This document shows, in pieces, positions 51,633-59,971 of a stretch of DNA of 64,000 nucleotides. The position numbers and the translations under genes are program-made. Source of the DNA: Streptomyces sp. CB02923 (GTDB lineage: Bacteria; Actinomycetota; Actinomycetes; Streptomycetales; Streptomycetaceae); the NCBI RefSeq assembly GCF_001905005.1, contig NZ_LWKZ01000025.1, positions 248,001-312,000 of the forward strand, given 5' to 3'. Numbering within the stretch: position 1 is the first letter of the stretch; every line of letters begins with the position of its first letter. Below the pieces are notes generated by a model that saw only the letters and a program-made list of their open reading frames with translations, had not been told where the DNA came from and did not search any database.

Positions 51633-52493
51633 CTACTCGATCACGGCGACCGGTGCGTCCACCTGGTTGCGGTCGATGACCAGCCTGCGCCCGCCGTGCG
51701 ACTCGGCGACGTTGCCCGCGTACTGGTGGATCCGCCGGTGCGGACGCCACGCCTTGCCGGACAGCTCCGGCTCGCCGTACAGGTTCGGCTTGGAGTGCCA
51801 GCGTGCGAACCACATCACCGACGGCAGGTCCTGGGCACCGGCCTGCCGCGCCCGCTCCATGTGCCGTACGCCGGAGTCGGCGCTGCTGTAGAAGCCGGGC
51901 ACATAGCCCTGGCGGCTGGTCTCCCGGTTCCAGGCGCGGATGTAGTCGAGTGTCTTACGGGTGCAGGGCGCGTTGCGCAGGCTGTACGCCTCCATGTCCA
52001 GGTACAGCGCGCTGTCCGGGGCGATGCCCAGCGCCTTGGCCCGGCGCACCGCGTCCCGCGCCTCGCTCGCGCCCACCTGCGCGGGGTCGCCGCCGATGGT
52101 CGCCTTGCGCTTGCTCTTGTTGACGACGCAGGGCGCCTGCGAGCCGACGTACAGCGGCAGCATCCGCCAGCCCGCGCGGTGGGCGGCGCGTACCCAGCCG
52201 GGTGTCAGGTTCGGCTGGCTGGGGCAGGCCCGGCCGCGCCCGCCGAAGTAGATGCCGATGCCGCGGTACTTGGAGCCCTTCCAGGCCTGCAGGGTGCTCT
52301 GCGGAGGCGCCTTGCAGGTGTCGAACGCCCAGCCCCGGAACACGTTCGGGCCGCGTGGACCGGTCCGGTCGGGCTCCGCGCCGGCGGCCGGGGCGAGGAC
52401 GGTGGCCAGCAGACCGAGCAGGCCGGTCAGGGCCGTGAGCAGGGCAGCGGGGCGCGGGGCACGGCGTCGGATGATCCTTTTTGTCGATCCCAT
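51633..52493 (-). CDS. Secreted DUF1906 (glycoside-hydrolase-like) protein
   Basis: The 286-residue exported protein has a basic N-region and hydrophobic core (LLTALTGLLGLLATVLAPAA) ending AGA. The mature part begins its barrel with GWAFDTCKAPPQSTLQAW, has a GIGIYFGGRG strand and the acidic LYLDMEAY motif that would be catalytic in a GH25-like fold. Several cysteines suggest disulfides. It resembles Rv2525c-type proteins linked to cell-wall homeostasis. I start at ATG 52493; a TTG four codons upstream is the other option. Confidence 0.88.
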   Translation of the reverse strand: MGSTKRIIRRRAPRPAALLTALTGLLGLLATVLAPAAGAEPDRTGPRGPNVFRGWAFDTCKAPPQSTLQAWKGSKYRGIGIYFGGRGRACPSQPNLTPGWVRAAHRAGWRMLPLYVGSQAPCVVNKSKRKATIGGDPAQVGASEARDAVRRAKALGIAPDSALYLDMEAYSLRNAPCTRKTLDYIRAWNRETSRQGYVPGFYSSADSGVRHMERARQAGAQDLPSVMWFARWHSKPNLYGEPELSGKAWRPHRRIHQYAGNVAESHGGRRLVIDRNQVDAPVAVIE

Positions 52494-52670
52494 ACCCGGA
52501 GTCAAAGTGCGGGTACGGGGCGCCGCGCGCCGGACACGCCAGCGGCCGCACGCATTCAGCCTCCTGGGTGATCCTGCGTTTCGGCGTTCGAAGAGCCTTT
52601 CCCCGGGGCAGCTCCTGGGGCCTTCCTCCGGCGGGCCACCGGCACCCGGCCCGCGCCACCCCGCCTCCGC

Positions 52671-53837
52671 TCAGCCGTCCGCCCCGAGCACCAGCCCGGA
52701 GGTCGGTACGCCCGTACCGGCGGTGACCAGGACGCCCGCCGCGCCCGGCACCTGGTTGACGGAGGTGCCGCGGAGCTGCCGTACCGCCTCCGCGATCCCG
52801 TTCATCCCGTGCAGATACGCCTCGCCCAGCTGGCCGCCGTGCGTGTTGATCGGCAGTCCGCCCGCCGCGACGAAGTCCGCCGCCTCGCCCGGCGCGCAGA
52901 ACCCGAACTCCTCCAGCTGCATCAGCACGAACGGTGTGAAGTGGTCGTAGAGGATGCCGACGTCGATGTCCGCCGGTCGCAGCCCGCTCGTCCGCCACAG
53001 CTGCCGCGCCACGACGGCCGACTCCGGCAGGCCGGTCAGACCGTCCCGGTAGTAGCTGGTCATCTGCTCCTGGGCCCGGCCCGCGCCCTGTGCCGCCGCC
53101 CGGATCACCGCGGGCGGCCGTCGCAGGTCACGGGCCCGTTCGGCCGAGGTGACGACGACGGCCTGGCCGCCGTCCGTCTCCTGGCAGCAGTCGAGCAGCC
53201 GCAGCGGCTCGACGATCCAGCGGGACGCGGCGTGGTCGGCGAGGGTGATCGGCCTGCCGTGGAAGTACGCGGCGGGGTTGCGTGCGGCGTACCGCCGGCC
53301 GACGACCGCGACCTGCCCGAACGCCTCCGGGGTGAGCCCGTACGCGTACAGGTAGCGCTGTGCCGCCATGGCGACCCAGGAGGCGGGCGTCAGCAGTCCG
53401 GCGGGCAGGTTCCAGCCGAGTGCCGTGCCCTCGGCGGACGGTTCACGGCGCTGCACTCCGGAACCGAAGCGGCGGCCCGATCGTTCATTGAACGCCCGGT
53501 AGCAGACGACGACTTCGGCGACCCCCGCCGCGACGGCGAGGGCCGCCTGCTGGACCGTTGCGCAGGCCGCGCCGCCCCCGTAGTGGACGCGGGAGAAGAA
53601 GGACAGCTCGCCGATGCCCGCCGCCTGGGCGACGGTGATCTCGGGACTGGTGTCCATGGTGAAGGTGACCATGCCGTCGACGTCGCCGGGGGCGAGCCCG
53701 GCGTCGTCCAGTGCGGCCCGTACGGCCTCGACCGCCAGCTTCAGCTCGCTGCGGCCGGAGTCCTTGGAGAACTCGGTGGCGCCGATTCCGGCGATGGCGG
53801 CCCGGCCGCCGAGGGTGTCCGCGCGGCGCAGGCTCAT
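52671..53837 (-). CDS. Thiolase-fold lipid-transfer protein (Ltp2-type retro-aldolase)
   Basis: This 388-residue non-condensing thiolase relative (GIGATEFSKDSGRSELKLAV; DVDGMVTFTMDTSP; YGGGAACATVQQAALAV; NTHGGQLGEAYLHGMNG) resembles Ltp2. With a DUF35 partner, Ltp2 cleaves the C17 hydroxyacyl-CoA side chain of steroids. It is the last gene of a three-gene operon and its start overlaps the MaoC stop. The adjoining MaoC and MaoC-DUF35 genes are the expected hydratase and aldolase partners. The substrate could be a sterol, bile acid or other branched acyl-CoA. Confidence 0.9.
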   Translation of the reverse strand: MSLRRADTLGGRAAIAGIGATEFSKDSGRSELKLAVEAVRAALDDAGLAPGDVDGMVTFTMDTSPEITVAQAAGIGELSFFSRVHYGGGAACATVQQAALAVAAGVAEVVVCYRAFNERSGRRFGSGVQRREPSAEGTALGWNLPAGLLTPASWVAMAAQRYLYAYGLTPEAFGQVAVVGRRYAARNPAAYFHGRPITLADHAASRWIVEPLRLLDCCQETDGGQAVVVTSAERARDLRRPPAVIRAAAQGAGRAQEQMTSYYRDGLTGLPESAVVARQLWRTSGLRPADIDVGILYDHFTPFVLMQLEEFGFCAPGEAADFVAAGGLPINTHGGQLGEAYLHGMNGIAEAVRQLRGTSVNQVPGAAGVLVTAGTGVPTSGLVLGADG

Positions 53838-54307
53838 GGCGTGACCTCCTGGCCCGGGGCCACGCGGGGGACGTCGGCGGGGGCGGAGACGGAGGCGGCG
53901 GCGGGGGCTGGGGCTGGGGCTGGGGCTGCGGGGACGGTGACGGTCACCGTGCCGGTGACGTGGTGGCCCAGGCGGTTGGTGCCCACGACGCGCACCTCCG
54001 CCGTGTCACCGTCCACGGCGAGGACGTCACCGCGTAACTCCAGGACGTCGTCCGGGTAATTGGGCACGCCGAGCCGGATCGCGACCTTGCGGAGCACGGC
54101 GCGCGGGCCGAGGCAGTCGGTGATGTAGCGGCCCACGAGACCGTTCGTGGTCAGGATGTTCATGAAGATGTCGGGGGAGCCCTTGGCCCTGGCCGCCTCG
54201 GCGTCGTGGTGTACGTCCTGGTAGTCGCGCGAAGCGACCGCCCCCGCGACGATCAGGGTGCGGGTGACGGGGACGGTCAGCGGGGGCAGCACGTCGCCGG
54301 GCCTCAC
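53834..54307 (-). CDS. MaoC-like dehydratase (ChsH1-type subunit)
   Basis: The 157-residue hotdog-fold protein has the catalytic region SRDYQDVHHDAEAARAKG (Asp/His) and FMNILTTNGLVGRYITD. GGGAGG lies before GTG 54307, which overlaps the upstream stop (GTGA). The C-terminus is an Ala/Pro repeat tail (PAPAPAPA). In ChsH1-ChsH2 complexes such a single-hotdog subunit pairs with the MaoC domain of the larger protein, here its upstream neighbour, to hydrate an enoyl-CoA. Confidence 0.88.
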   Translation of the reverse strand: MRPGDVLPPLTVPVTRTLIVAGAVASRDYQDVHHDAEAARAKGSPDIFMNILTTNGLVGRYITDCLGPRAVLRKVAIRLGVPNYPDDVLELRGDVLAVDGDTAEVRVVGTNRLGHHVTGTVTVTVPAAPAPAPAPAAASVSAPADVPRVAPGQEVTP

Positions 54308-55446
54308 GCCTGCCTCCCGCCGCCGTCGAGAGCGGACGGGTCCGTATCGCCGCCGTCGAGAGCGGACAGGCCCGTATCGCCGTCGTCGAGAGCCGACGGC
54401 TCCGTAGCGCCGCCGTTGAAGACGGGCAGCACCAGGTCCTCGTCCACGTCCCGGAACTCCAGCTGTACGGGCATCCCGATGCGCACCTGGTCCGGCGCCA
54501 CCCCGACCACGTCGGCCACCATCCGTACCCCCTCCGCCAGTTCGACCAGCCCGACCGCGTAGGGCGGATCGAAGGCCGGGAAGGGCGGGTGGTGCAGCAC
54601 GACGTACGAGAAGACCGTGCCGGAACCGGCGGCCTCCACGGTGTCCCAGCCCTCGCCGCCGCAGCTGTTGCATCCCGGCAGCCAGGGAAAACGGAGCGTC
54701 GCACAGTCCGTGCAGCGCTGGATGAGGAGCTGGTGGCGGGCGACTCCGGCCCAGAATCCGGCGTTGTCGCGGTTGATCACGGGGCGGGGGCGGCGGCTCG
54801 TGCCGCTGGTCCGGGGCTGCGCGGAGGCGCCGCGTGCCGGGTTCGACACCAGTTCCGGCACCGGCTCCGGCACCGGCACCGGCTCCGGCACCGGCTCCGA
54901 CTCCGACTCCGGCTGCCCGGCGGGCGCGTACTTGAGGATGCGGAAGCGGTGCGTTCCGGCCGGTTCGCCGTCCGCCCGGATGTCCGTCCGCGTCGTGACG
55001 AAGTACCCCGTACCCAGCTTCGTCGTCTTGCGCGGGGAGACCGACTCGATGACGGCGTCGAAGGTGACGCGGTCGCCGGGGCGCAGCGGGCGCAGGTATT
55101 CCTGCTCGCAGTCGGTCGCGACGACGGATGTGCAGCCCGCCTCGTCCAGCAGGCCGAAGAGCGTGTCGTACGCCGGTGAGCGGCCGGGGTGTCCGGAGAG
55201 GCCGCCCATCGTCCACGCCTGGAGCATGGTGGGCGGGGCGACGGCGCCGGGGCCCCGGTACGCGGGGCCGGTGTCGCCCAGGGCCTCGCACCAGTGGCGG
55301 ATCATCGGCTCGTTGACGGGGTCCTTGCCCTCGCCGCCCGTCACGGCGGCCTGCCCTTCGAAGGCCTTCAGCCGTACGTACAGCTCGTCCTCCGCCAGTT
55401 CGTCCTCTGCCAGCTCGCTCTCCGCGACGCCCGCGCCTCCGTCCAC
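54304..55446 (-). CDS. MaoC/DUF35 fusion (ChsH2-type)
   Basis: In this 380-residue protein, residues about 20-185 are a MaoC hotdog domain (MIRHWCEALGDTGPAYRGPG; PTMLQAWTM). After a Glu/Pro linker (SEPVPEPVPVPEPVPELV) comes a DUF35 zinc ribbon and OB fold (CTDCATLRFPWLPGCNSCGG). The zinc ribbon binds the Ltp2-type aldolase in known systems. The C-terminus has three 10-residue repeats of (T)xPSALDGGD. GTG 55446 follows GGGAGGAG. It is first in the operon, and downstream genes overlap by four bases each, indicating a stoichiometric complex. Confidence 0.9.
   Translation of the reverse strand: MDGGAGVAESELAEDELAEDELYVRLKAFEGQAAVTGGEGKDPVNEPMIRHWCEALGDTGPAYRGPGAVAPPTMLQAWTMGGLSGHPGRSPAYDTLFGLLDEAGCTSVVATDCEQEYLRPLRPGDRVTFDAVIESVSPRKTTKLGTGYFVTTRTDIRADGEPAGTHRFRILKYAPAGQPESESEPVPEPVPVPEPVPELVSNPARGASAQPRTSGTSRRPRPVINRDNAGFWAGVARHQLLIQRCTDCATLRFPWLPGCNSCGGEGWDTVEAAGSGTVFSYVVLHHPPFPAFDPPYAVGLVELAEGVRMVADVVGVAPDQVRIGMPVQLEFRDVDEDLVLPVFNGGATEPSALDDGDTGLSALDGGDTDPSALDGGGRQA
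54321..54410. repeat. 30-bp tandem repeat, three copies, 3' end of the ChsH2-type gene
   Basis: Units at 54321, 54351 and 54381 share CGCCGTCGAGAGCGGAC and encode the SALDGGD tail. Confidence 0.85.
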
Positions 55447-55695
55447 GTACCCGGCTCCTCCCACCCGCCCGTCCCCCTCGGCCTGCCTGCCGCTCTGCCC
55501 CCGCCTTACGGCTCCAGGGCAACGCACGGAAGGTTCCTGACTGTCCGTCAGGAACCTTCCGAAGTCAAGGGCGCACCGGCACCGGCCGGGCGAGGTCACC
55601 GGTCACGACGGTCACCCACCCCGGCCACCCGCGCCGGTCGGCCCGCGCCCGTCGGCTCGCGCCGGTCGGCCCGCCCCGGTCGTCGCCCGGTCGGC

Positions 55696-56001
55696 TCACC
55701 AGAGATTGGCGAAGTTCACCGTGGCGTCGGTCTGGTCGATGTGGGTCAGCCCGTGGCCGTTCACGCTCGCCGTGTTGTTCTGGTTCGACGCGCCGGGGCC
55801 GTTCGCGACCTGCTGGGTGGTGGTCGAGTTGCCGTTGTTGTTGTGGCCCACGCCGGTGCCGGCCTGGCTCGTGGCCGCCGCGCTCGACCCGTTGCCCGCC
55901 AGTCCGCCGTTGTCGGCGTGCGCCACTCCGGCGAGGAGGGCCGCGGCGAGGGGCAGTGCGGCGAGGGCGGTGAGGGCGCGAGTGGTACGTACGTTTGCCA
56001 T
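55696..56001 (-). CDS. Small secreted Asn/Gly-rich protein (101 aa)
   Basis: A signal peptide of about 29 residues (ALPLAAALLAGVAHA) is followed by a low-complexity Asn/Gly/Thr/Ser-rich mature part (NGSSAAATSQAG; HNNNGNSTTTQQVANGPGAS; NQNNTASVNGHG) ending in VNFANLW. There are no cysteines. Similar Asn-rich exported peptides occur in Streptomyces near surface-layer functions, and rodlins share the GN-rich character, but I cannot assign it. AAGAGGAG precedes ATG 56001. Confidence 0.75.
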   Translation of the reverse strand: MANVRTTRALTALAALPLAAALLAGVAHADNGGLAGNGSSAAATSQAGTGVGHNNNGNSTTTQQVANGPGASNQNNTASVNGHGLTHIDQTDATVNFANLW

Positions 56002-56423
56002 GACGTTTCTCCTCTTACGGGGCGCACCCGCACGACCCCCACGACGGGACCGGCGGGCACGGCAACACTGACTTCCGGACTGCGGCGCGCGGCGGGGAGA
56101 AGCAGGGGCGCCCCCGCTCCAACTCCGCCGAACTGCCGCACCTCACGGGGCAGTTGCTGTCCGCCCTGCGAGGTTGACGACGTCGCGGTGATCAGACTTG
56201 CCCACCGCGACCCCCATGAACCAGACCGGAACGGCCACTTCCCCCTCAAGCATGAAGAACCCCGGGTAAACCTCCCTTGCGCCCCCGGAGCGCCAGCGCA
56301 CGCCCGCGTACCCGCCACTCCCCTTCCTCACCTGCATGAATCGTTCCCGCACCTTTCCAGCCGTTCCGGAACGAGGGCCGTGCGCCCCTTTTCTTAATCG
56401 AACGCACATACGAAACTGGAGAC
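56002..56423. other. Intergenic region with a 12-bp palindrome
   Basis: There is no convincing gene in 422 bp; a minus-strand frame at 56143-56409 is open but lacks family features. CGTTCCGGAACG (56362-56373) is a perfect palindrome 51 bp before the next start and could be an operator. Confidence 0.45.
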
Positions 56424-57323
56424 ATGGCCTCTCCCCACACCGCCGCCACCGACACCGCCACCGGAAGCCATCCCTCCCACCCCGGCGACCACGCCACGGC
56501 CCTCACCCACGCGCTCGTCGCGGCCGGCCGCGGCTACTCCGTCATCCCGCTGACCCGCGCCAAACTCCCCGCCGTCCGCTCCCCGCACCACGCCGACCGG
56601 GCCCCCGCCCCCTGCCGCGGCGCCTGCGGCCGCCCCGGCCACGGCATCCACGACGCGACCCGGGACCCGCTCGCCGTCCGCCACCTCTTCGCGGCCGCGC
56701 CCTGGGCCACCGCGTACGGCATCGCCTGCGGCGTCCCCCCGCACCACCTCATCGGCATCGACCTGGACACCAAACACAGCGCGGACGGCCTCACCGCCCT
56801 CCAACTCCTCGCCGGGGAACACCGCTTCACGCTGCCGCCCACCCTCACGGTCCACACCCCCAGCGGCGGCCGCCACCTCTACCTCTCCGGCCCGCCGTCC
56901 CCGTCCGTACCCAACTCCGCGGGCCGCCTGGCCCCGGGCATCGACATCCGCGGCGCCGGCGGCTACCTGGTCGGCCCCGGCTCCCGCACCTCCCGCGGCC
57001 GCTACCGCCCGGCCTCCGGCGTCCCCCGGTCCCCCGCCCCGGCCCCGCCCGCGCTCCTCACCCTCCTCGCCCAGCTCCCGCCCACCACCCACCACCCCAA
57101 GACGTCGCCGGTTCCCGCGGCCCACCCCGCCCCCGCCCTGCTCCGCTTCGTCCGCACCTCCCCCGACGGCCAGCGCAACGCGCGCCTCTTCTGGGCAGCC
57201 TGCCGCGCCTACGCATCCGGGATCGGCCAGGAGATGGCCACCGCCCTCACCACCGCCGCCCTCGACACCGGCCTCACCGAGCGCGAGGCGCGCGCCACCA
57301 TCGCGTCAGCCGCCCGGCGTTGA
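56424..57323 (+). CDS. Bifunctional DNA primase/polymerase-like (prim-pol) protein
   Basis: The 299-residue protein has an archaeo-eukaryotic primase-type domain. GYSVIPLTRAKLP opens the fold, IGIDLDTK carries the D-x-D metal ligands, TPSGGRHLYL the conserved His, and PGIDIRGAGGYLVGPGS the final strand. A Cys-containing insert (CRGACGRPGHG) lies between. A helical C-terminal part (SPDGQRNARLFWAACRAYAS) is typical of Streptomyces chromosomal members. GGAG precedes ATG 56424 (start of MASPHT). No helicase is adjacent, so a replication role is unproven. Confidence 0.9.
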   Translation: MASPHTAATDTATGSHPSHPGDHATALTHALVAAGRGYSVIPLTRAKLPAVRSPHHADRAPAPCRGACGRPGHGIHDATRDPLAVRHLFAAAPWATAYGIACGVPPHHLIGIDLDTKHSADGLTALQLLAGEHRFTLPPTLTVHTPSGGRHLYLSGPPSPSVPNSAGRLAPGIDIRGAGGYLVGPGSRTSRGRYRPASGVPRSPAPAPPALLTLLAQLPPTTHHPKTSPVPAAHPAPALLRFVRTSPDGQRNARLFWAACRAYASGIGQEMATALTTAALDTGLTEREARATIASAARR

Positions 57324-57440
57324 CTCCGGCACCCGGCCGACCGCAGGAGTGGCATCCGCGGGACTTCAGGGTGTCGTCCCGCCACGTTCGGCCGATTGCT
57401 GGTCAACTGGCAGTCAGCACCGCACGGGACGGAGAGGGCG

Positions 57441-58358
57441 ATGGACCCAGACCGGCTGGCCGACTCGTACAGCGACACCAACCCCTTCTTCCGGCTGTTC
57501 CGGCACATGGGCTGGGGCGCACTGGTCAACCTCGGTTACTACACGATCCCCACCCTGCCGGCGCTCCTCGGCGGCGTCGCCTTCTTCCAGCGCCGACTGG
57601 AGACGCGGTGTCTGGAGCTGTTGCAGGCCCGCCCCGGGCACCGGGTGCTGGACGCCTGCTGCGGACGCGGTCACACCACCGCCCGCCTGGGGGCCGCGGG
57701 CTGCTCCGCGGTCGGTGTGGACATCAGCGGGCAGCAGATCGCCCAGGCCCGCAGCCGGTACGGCGCCGCCCCGAACACCGCCTTCGCCGTGGCCGACGTC
57801 ACCGCGCTGCCCGGTCAGGCGTCCGGCTTCCCGGTGGCGGACCGCCCGTTCGACCGGATCCACTGCCTCGAAGCCGCCTTCCACCTCTCCCCCGCCGGCC
57901 GCCGCGCCCTCCTGGCCGAGGCCTTCCGGGTGCTGCGCCCCGGCGGACGGCTCGTCCTGGTCGACTTCACCTGGCGTACCGCGGATCCGGACACCATCCA
58001 CGGGCTCGACCCGCGGGGCCTGCTCCGCGCGGCCTGGCAGATCGAAGGGTTCGAGCCGCTGACCCGCTACCTGGTGCACGCGGAGGCAGCGGGGTTCCGG
58101 GTGTCGCGCACGGTCGACTGGACCAGACCCGTCGTCGAGCGGTCCCTGCGCCTGGGGGCGGTCCTGAGCCGGATGGCGGCGTCCCGGGGCGGCCGTGAGG
58201 TGCTGGGGCTGCGCTGGGCCGGGCTGCGCGAGTTCACCGAGCAGGACTGGCAGACCACCATCGCCACCATCGACGCCCACCAGTCGGTGGGGCGCGGTGT
58301 CGGCTACTCCGCCCTGGTGCTCGACAAGCCGGGGGCCGAGGGGGGCCGCGCGCGGTGA
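57441..58358 (+). CDS. SAM-dependent C/O-methyltransferase of the terpenoid cluster
   Basis: In this 305-residue class I methyltransferase, motif I is VLDACCGRGHTT, motif II is in GVDISGQQIAQARSRYG, and post-motifs FDRIHCLEAAFHLSPAGR and VLRPGGRLVLVDF resemble sterol/tocopherol-type C-methyltransferases. The N-terminal NPFFRLFRHMGWGALVNLGYYT segment is hydrophobic and probably contacts a lipid or terpene. GGAGAGGG precedes ATG 57441. It overlaps the ABC ATPase gene by four bases (GTGA), placing it in one operon with the exporter and suggesting that a methylated lipid is exported. Confidence 0.88.
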   Translation: MDPDRLADSYSDTNPFFRLFRHMGWGALVNLGYYTIPTLPALLGGVAFFQRRLETRCLELLQARPGHRVLDACCGRGHTTARLGAAGCSAVGVDISGQQIAQARSRYGAAPNTAFAVADVTALPGQASGFPVADRPFDRIHCLEAAFHLSPAGRRALLAEAFRVLRPGGRLVLVDFTWRTADPDTIHGLDPRGLLRAAWQIEGFEPLTRYLVHAEAAGFRVSRTVDWTRPVVERSLRLGAVLSRMAASRGGREVLGLRWAGLREFTEQDWQTTIATIDAHQSVGRGVGYSALVLDKPGAEGGRAR

Positions 58359-59119
58359 CGTCCCGTCGTTCTCCCTCTCAGGAGCAGGTCCCGGCCCAGG
58401 AGCACGCCGCTTCTCAGCCTCAGGAGCACACCGCCTCTCAGGAGCATGCTGCCTCCCAAGAGCAAGCTGCCGCTAAGGAGCACGCCGCGGCAGCCGTACA
58501 GGCGGAGTGTCCGCTGCGGCTGCGGATCAGCGGCGTGTGGAAGGGCTACGGCCGCAGGGAGGTCCTGCGCGGCGCCGACCTCTCGGTGCCCGCGGGGGCG
58601 CTGGTGGGCGTGGTCGGTGAGAACGGGGCCGGCAAGAGCACCCTGCTGCGGCTCGCGGTCGGTGAACTGGCCCCGGACCGCGGAACGGTGGCGCGCACCG
58701 CGTCGGTGGGCTACTGCCCGCAGCGCGCGGTGCTGAACGACACGCTCACCGTAGGCCAGCACCTGCGCCTGTTCCGGACGGCGTACCGGCTGCCGGACCT
58801 GGACCGGGCCGGCGAGCTGATGGACCTCCTGGCGTTCACCGGCTGCCGGGACCAGCAGGCCGGGAGCCTGAGCGGCGGTACGCGGCAGAAGCTCAACCTG
58901 CTGCTCGCCCTGATGCACGACCCGGACCTGCTGGTGCTGGACGAGCCGTACCAAGGGTTCGACTGGGACACCCACCAGCGTTTCTGGAGACTGGCCGGCC
59001 GGCTGCGGGACAAGGGGCGGTCGATCGTGGTGGTCTCCCACCTCCTGCACGACCTGGAGCATTTTGACGCCGTGGGCCGACTGCGGGAGGGCCGTATCGA
59101 GAGCGAGGGGCACCACTGA
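58355..59119 (+). CDS. ABC transporter ATP-binding protein with repetitive N-terminal extension
   Basis: The 254-residue ATPase has Walker A GENGAGKST (88-96), signature LSGGTRQ, Walker B LLVLDEP and H-loop VVSHL. Residues 8-50 are an added Gln/Glu/His/Ala-rich tract with repeated (Q)EHAAS units, encoded by degenerate 18-21-bp DNA repeats. GTG 58355 overlaps the methyltransferase stop. The permease follows at once (TGATG). It is most likely an exporter for the cluster product. Confidence 0.92.
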   Translation: MTSRRSPSQEQVPAQEHAASQPQEHTASQEHAASQEQAAAKEHAAAAVQAECPLRLRISGVWKGYGRREVLRGADLSVPAGALVGVVGENGAGKSTLLRLAVGELAPDRGTVARTASVGYCPQRAVLNDTLTVGQHLRLFRTAYRLPDLDRAGELMDLLAFTGCRDQQAGSLSGGTRQKLNLLLALMHDPDLLVLDEPYQGFDWDTHQRFWRLAGRLRDKGRSIVVVSHLLHDLEHFDAVGRLREGRIESEGHH

Positions 59120-59937
59120 TGGGTCACCGGTGGGCGGCGTTCACCGAGATGCTGCGCTGCTCGCTGCTGGGGCATCTGCGCAACCGGCTGGCGATGGTCC
59201 TGGCCTGCGTGTTCGTTCCGGTGTGGATCATCGTCGGGCGCGTATGCGCGCTCGATACGGTGGTGCGCTACCGCCTCGACATCCTCGACGTGGACGCCGT
59301 CGGCCTCGCGAACCGGGTCGGGCAGGTGTCCAACGCCCTGTCCGCCATCATGCTGATCACCGGCTTCATGATGTTCACGGAGACGTTCAAGGCCGGGGAG
59401 ATGGACCGGCGTCTCGTGCTGGCCGGTTACTCCCGCCTCCCGCTCCTGCTGGCGAAGGTCGCCGCGCTCTTCGTGGTCGCCTCGGTGCTGGCCGGCTACA
59501 CCGTCGTCTGGCTGAGCCTGTTCCTCCCCGTGGAGCAGTTCTGGCCCCTGGTCCTCGCCCTCCTCGCCGCCGGGCTCGCCTACGGCGGCATCGGCCTCCT
59601 GCTGGGTTCCCTCGTACGCGGTGAGTTGGAGGGCTTCTTCACCGTCGTGATGCTCAGCCTGATCGATTCCGGGGTGCAGAACCCGGCCCTCGAAGCGGCG
59701 AACCTGCCCGGCCTGAGCGTCCTGCCGTCGTACGGCGCCGCCCAGTCGGCGCTGGCCGCGTCCTTCACCCGGACCGGCCCCGGTGCCCACCCCCTGCTGG
59801 CCGTCGCCTGGTGCGCCGCGACCCTGGCGCTCACGCTGCTCGTCTTCCACGTCCGTACCCGCTCCTACCGGACCGGTACCGGTTCCCTGGCGGCCCGTGC
59901 CGGCGCGGAAGCCGTCGCCCGGTGCCCGGCGGCGTGA
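59119..59937 (+). CDS. ABC transporter permease
   Basis: The 272-residue membrane protein has about six helices (MVLACVFVPVWIIVGRVCAL; ALSAIMLITGFMMFTETFK; VAALFVVASVLAGYTVVWLS; LVLALLAAGLAYGGIGLLLG). It is an ABC-2-like permease. Its ATG shares one base with the ATPase stop (TGATG), so the two are coupled. It converges on the polyprenyl synthase gene 34 bp away. Confidence 0.88.
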   Translation: MGHRWAAFTEMLRCSLLGHLRNRLAMVLACVFVPVWIIVGRVCALDTVVRYRLDILDVDAVGLANRVGQVSNALSAIMLITGFMMFTETFKAGEMDRRLVLAGYSRLPLLLAKVAALFVVASVLAGYTVVWLSLFLPVEQFWPLVLALLAAGLAYGGIGLLLGSLVRGELEGFFTVVMLSLIDSGVQNPALEAANLPGLSVLPSYGAAQSALAASFTRTGPGAHPLLAVAWCAATLALTLLVFHVRTRSYRTGTGSLAARAGAEAVARCPAA

Positions 59938-59971
59938 GTGCGGCCGCCCGCGGACGCGTGCGCCGCCCGCC

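Noticed and set aside
56143..56409. 88-codon minus-strand ORF upstream of the prim-pol gene
   Set aside because: It has no family features or clear ribosome site, and the position fits a promoter region better.
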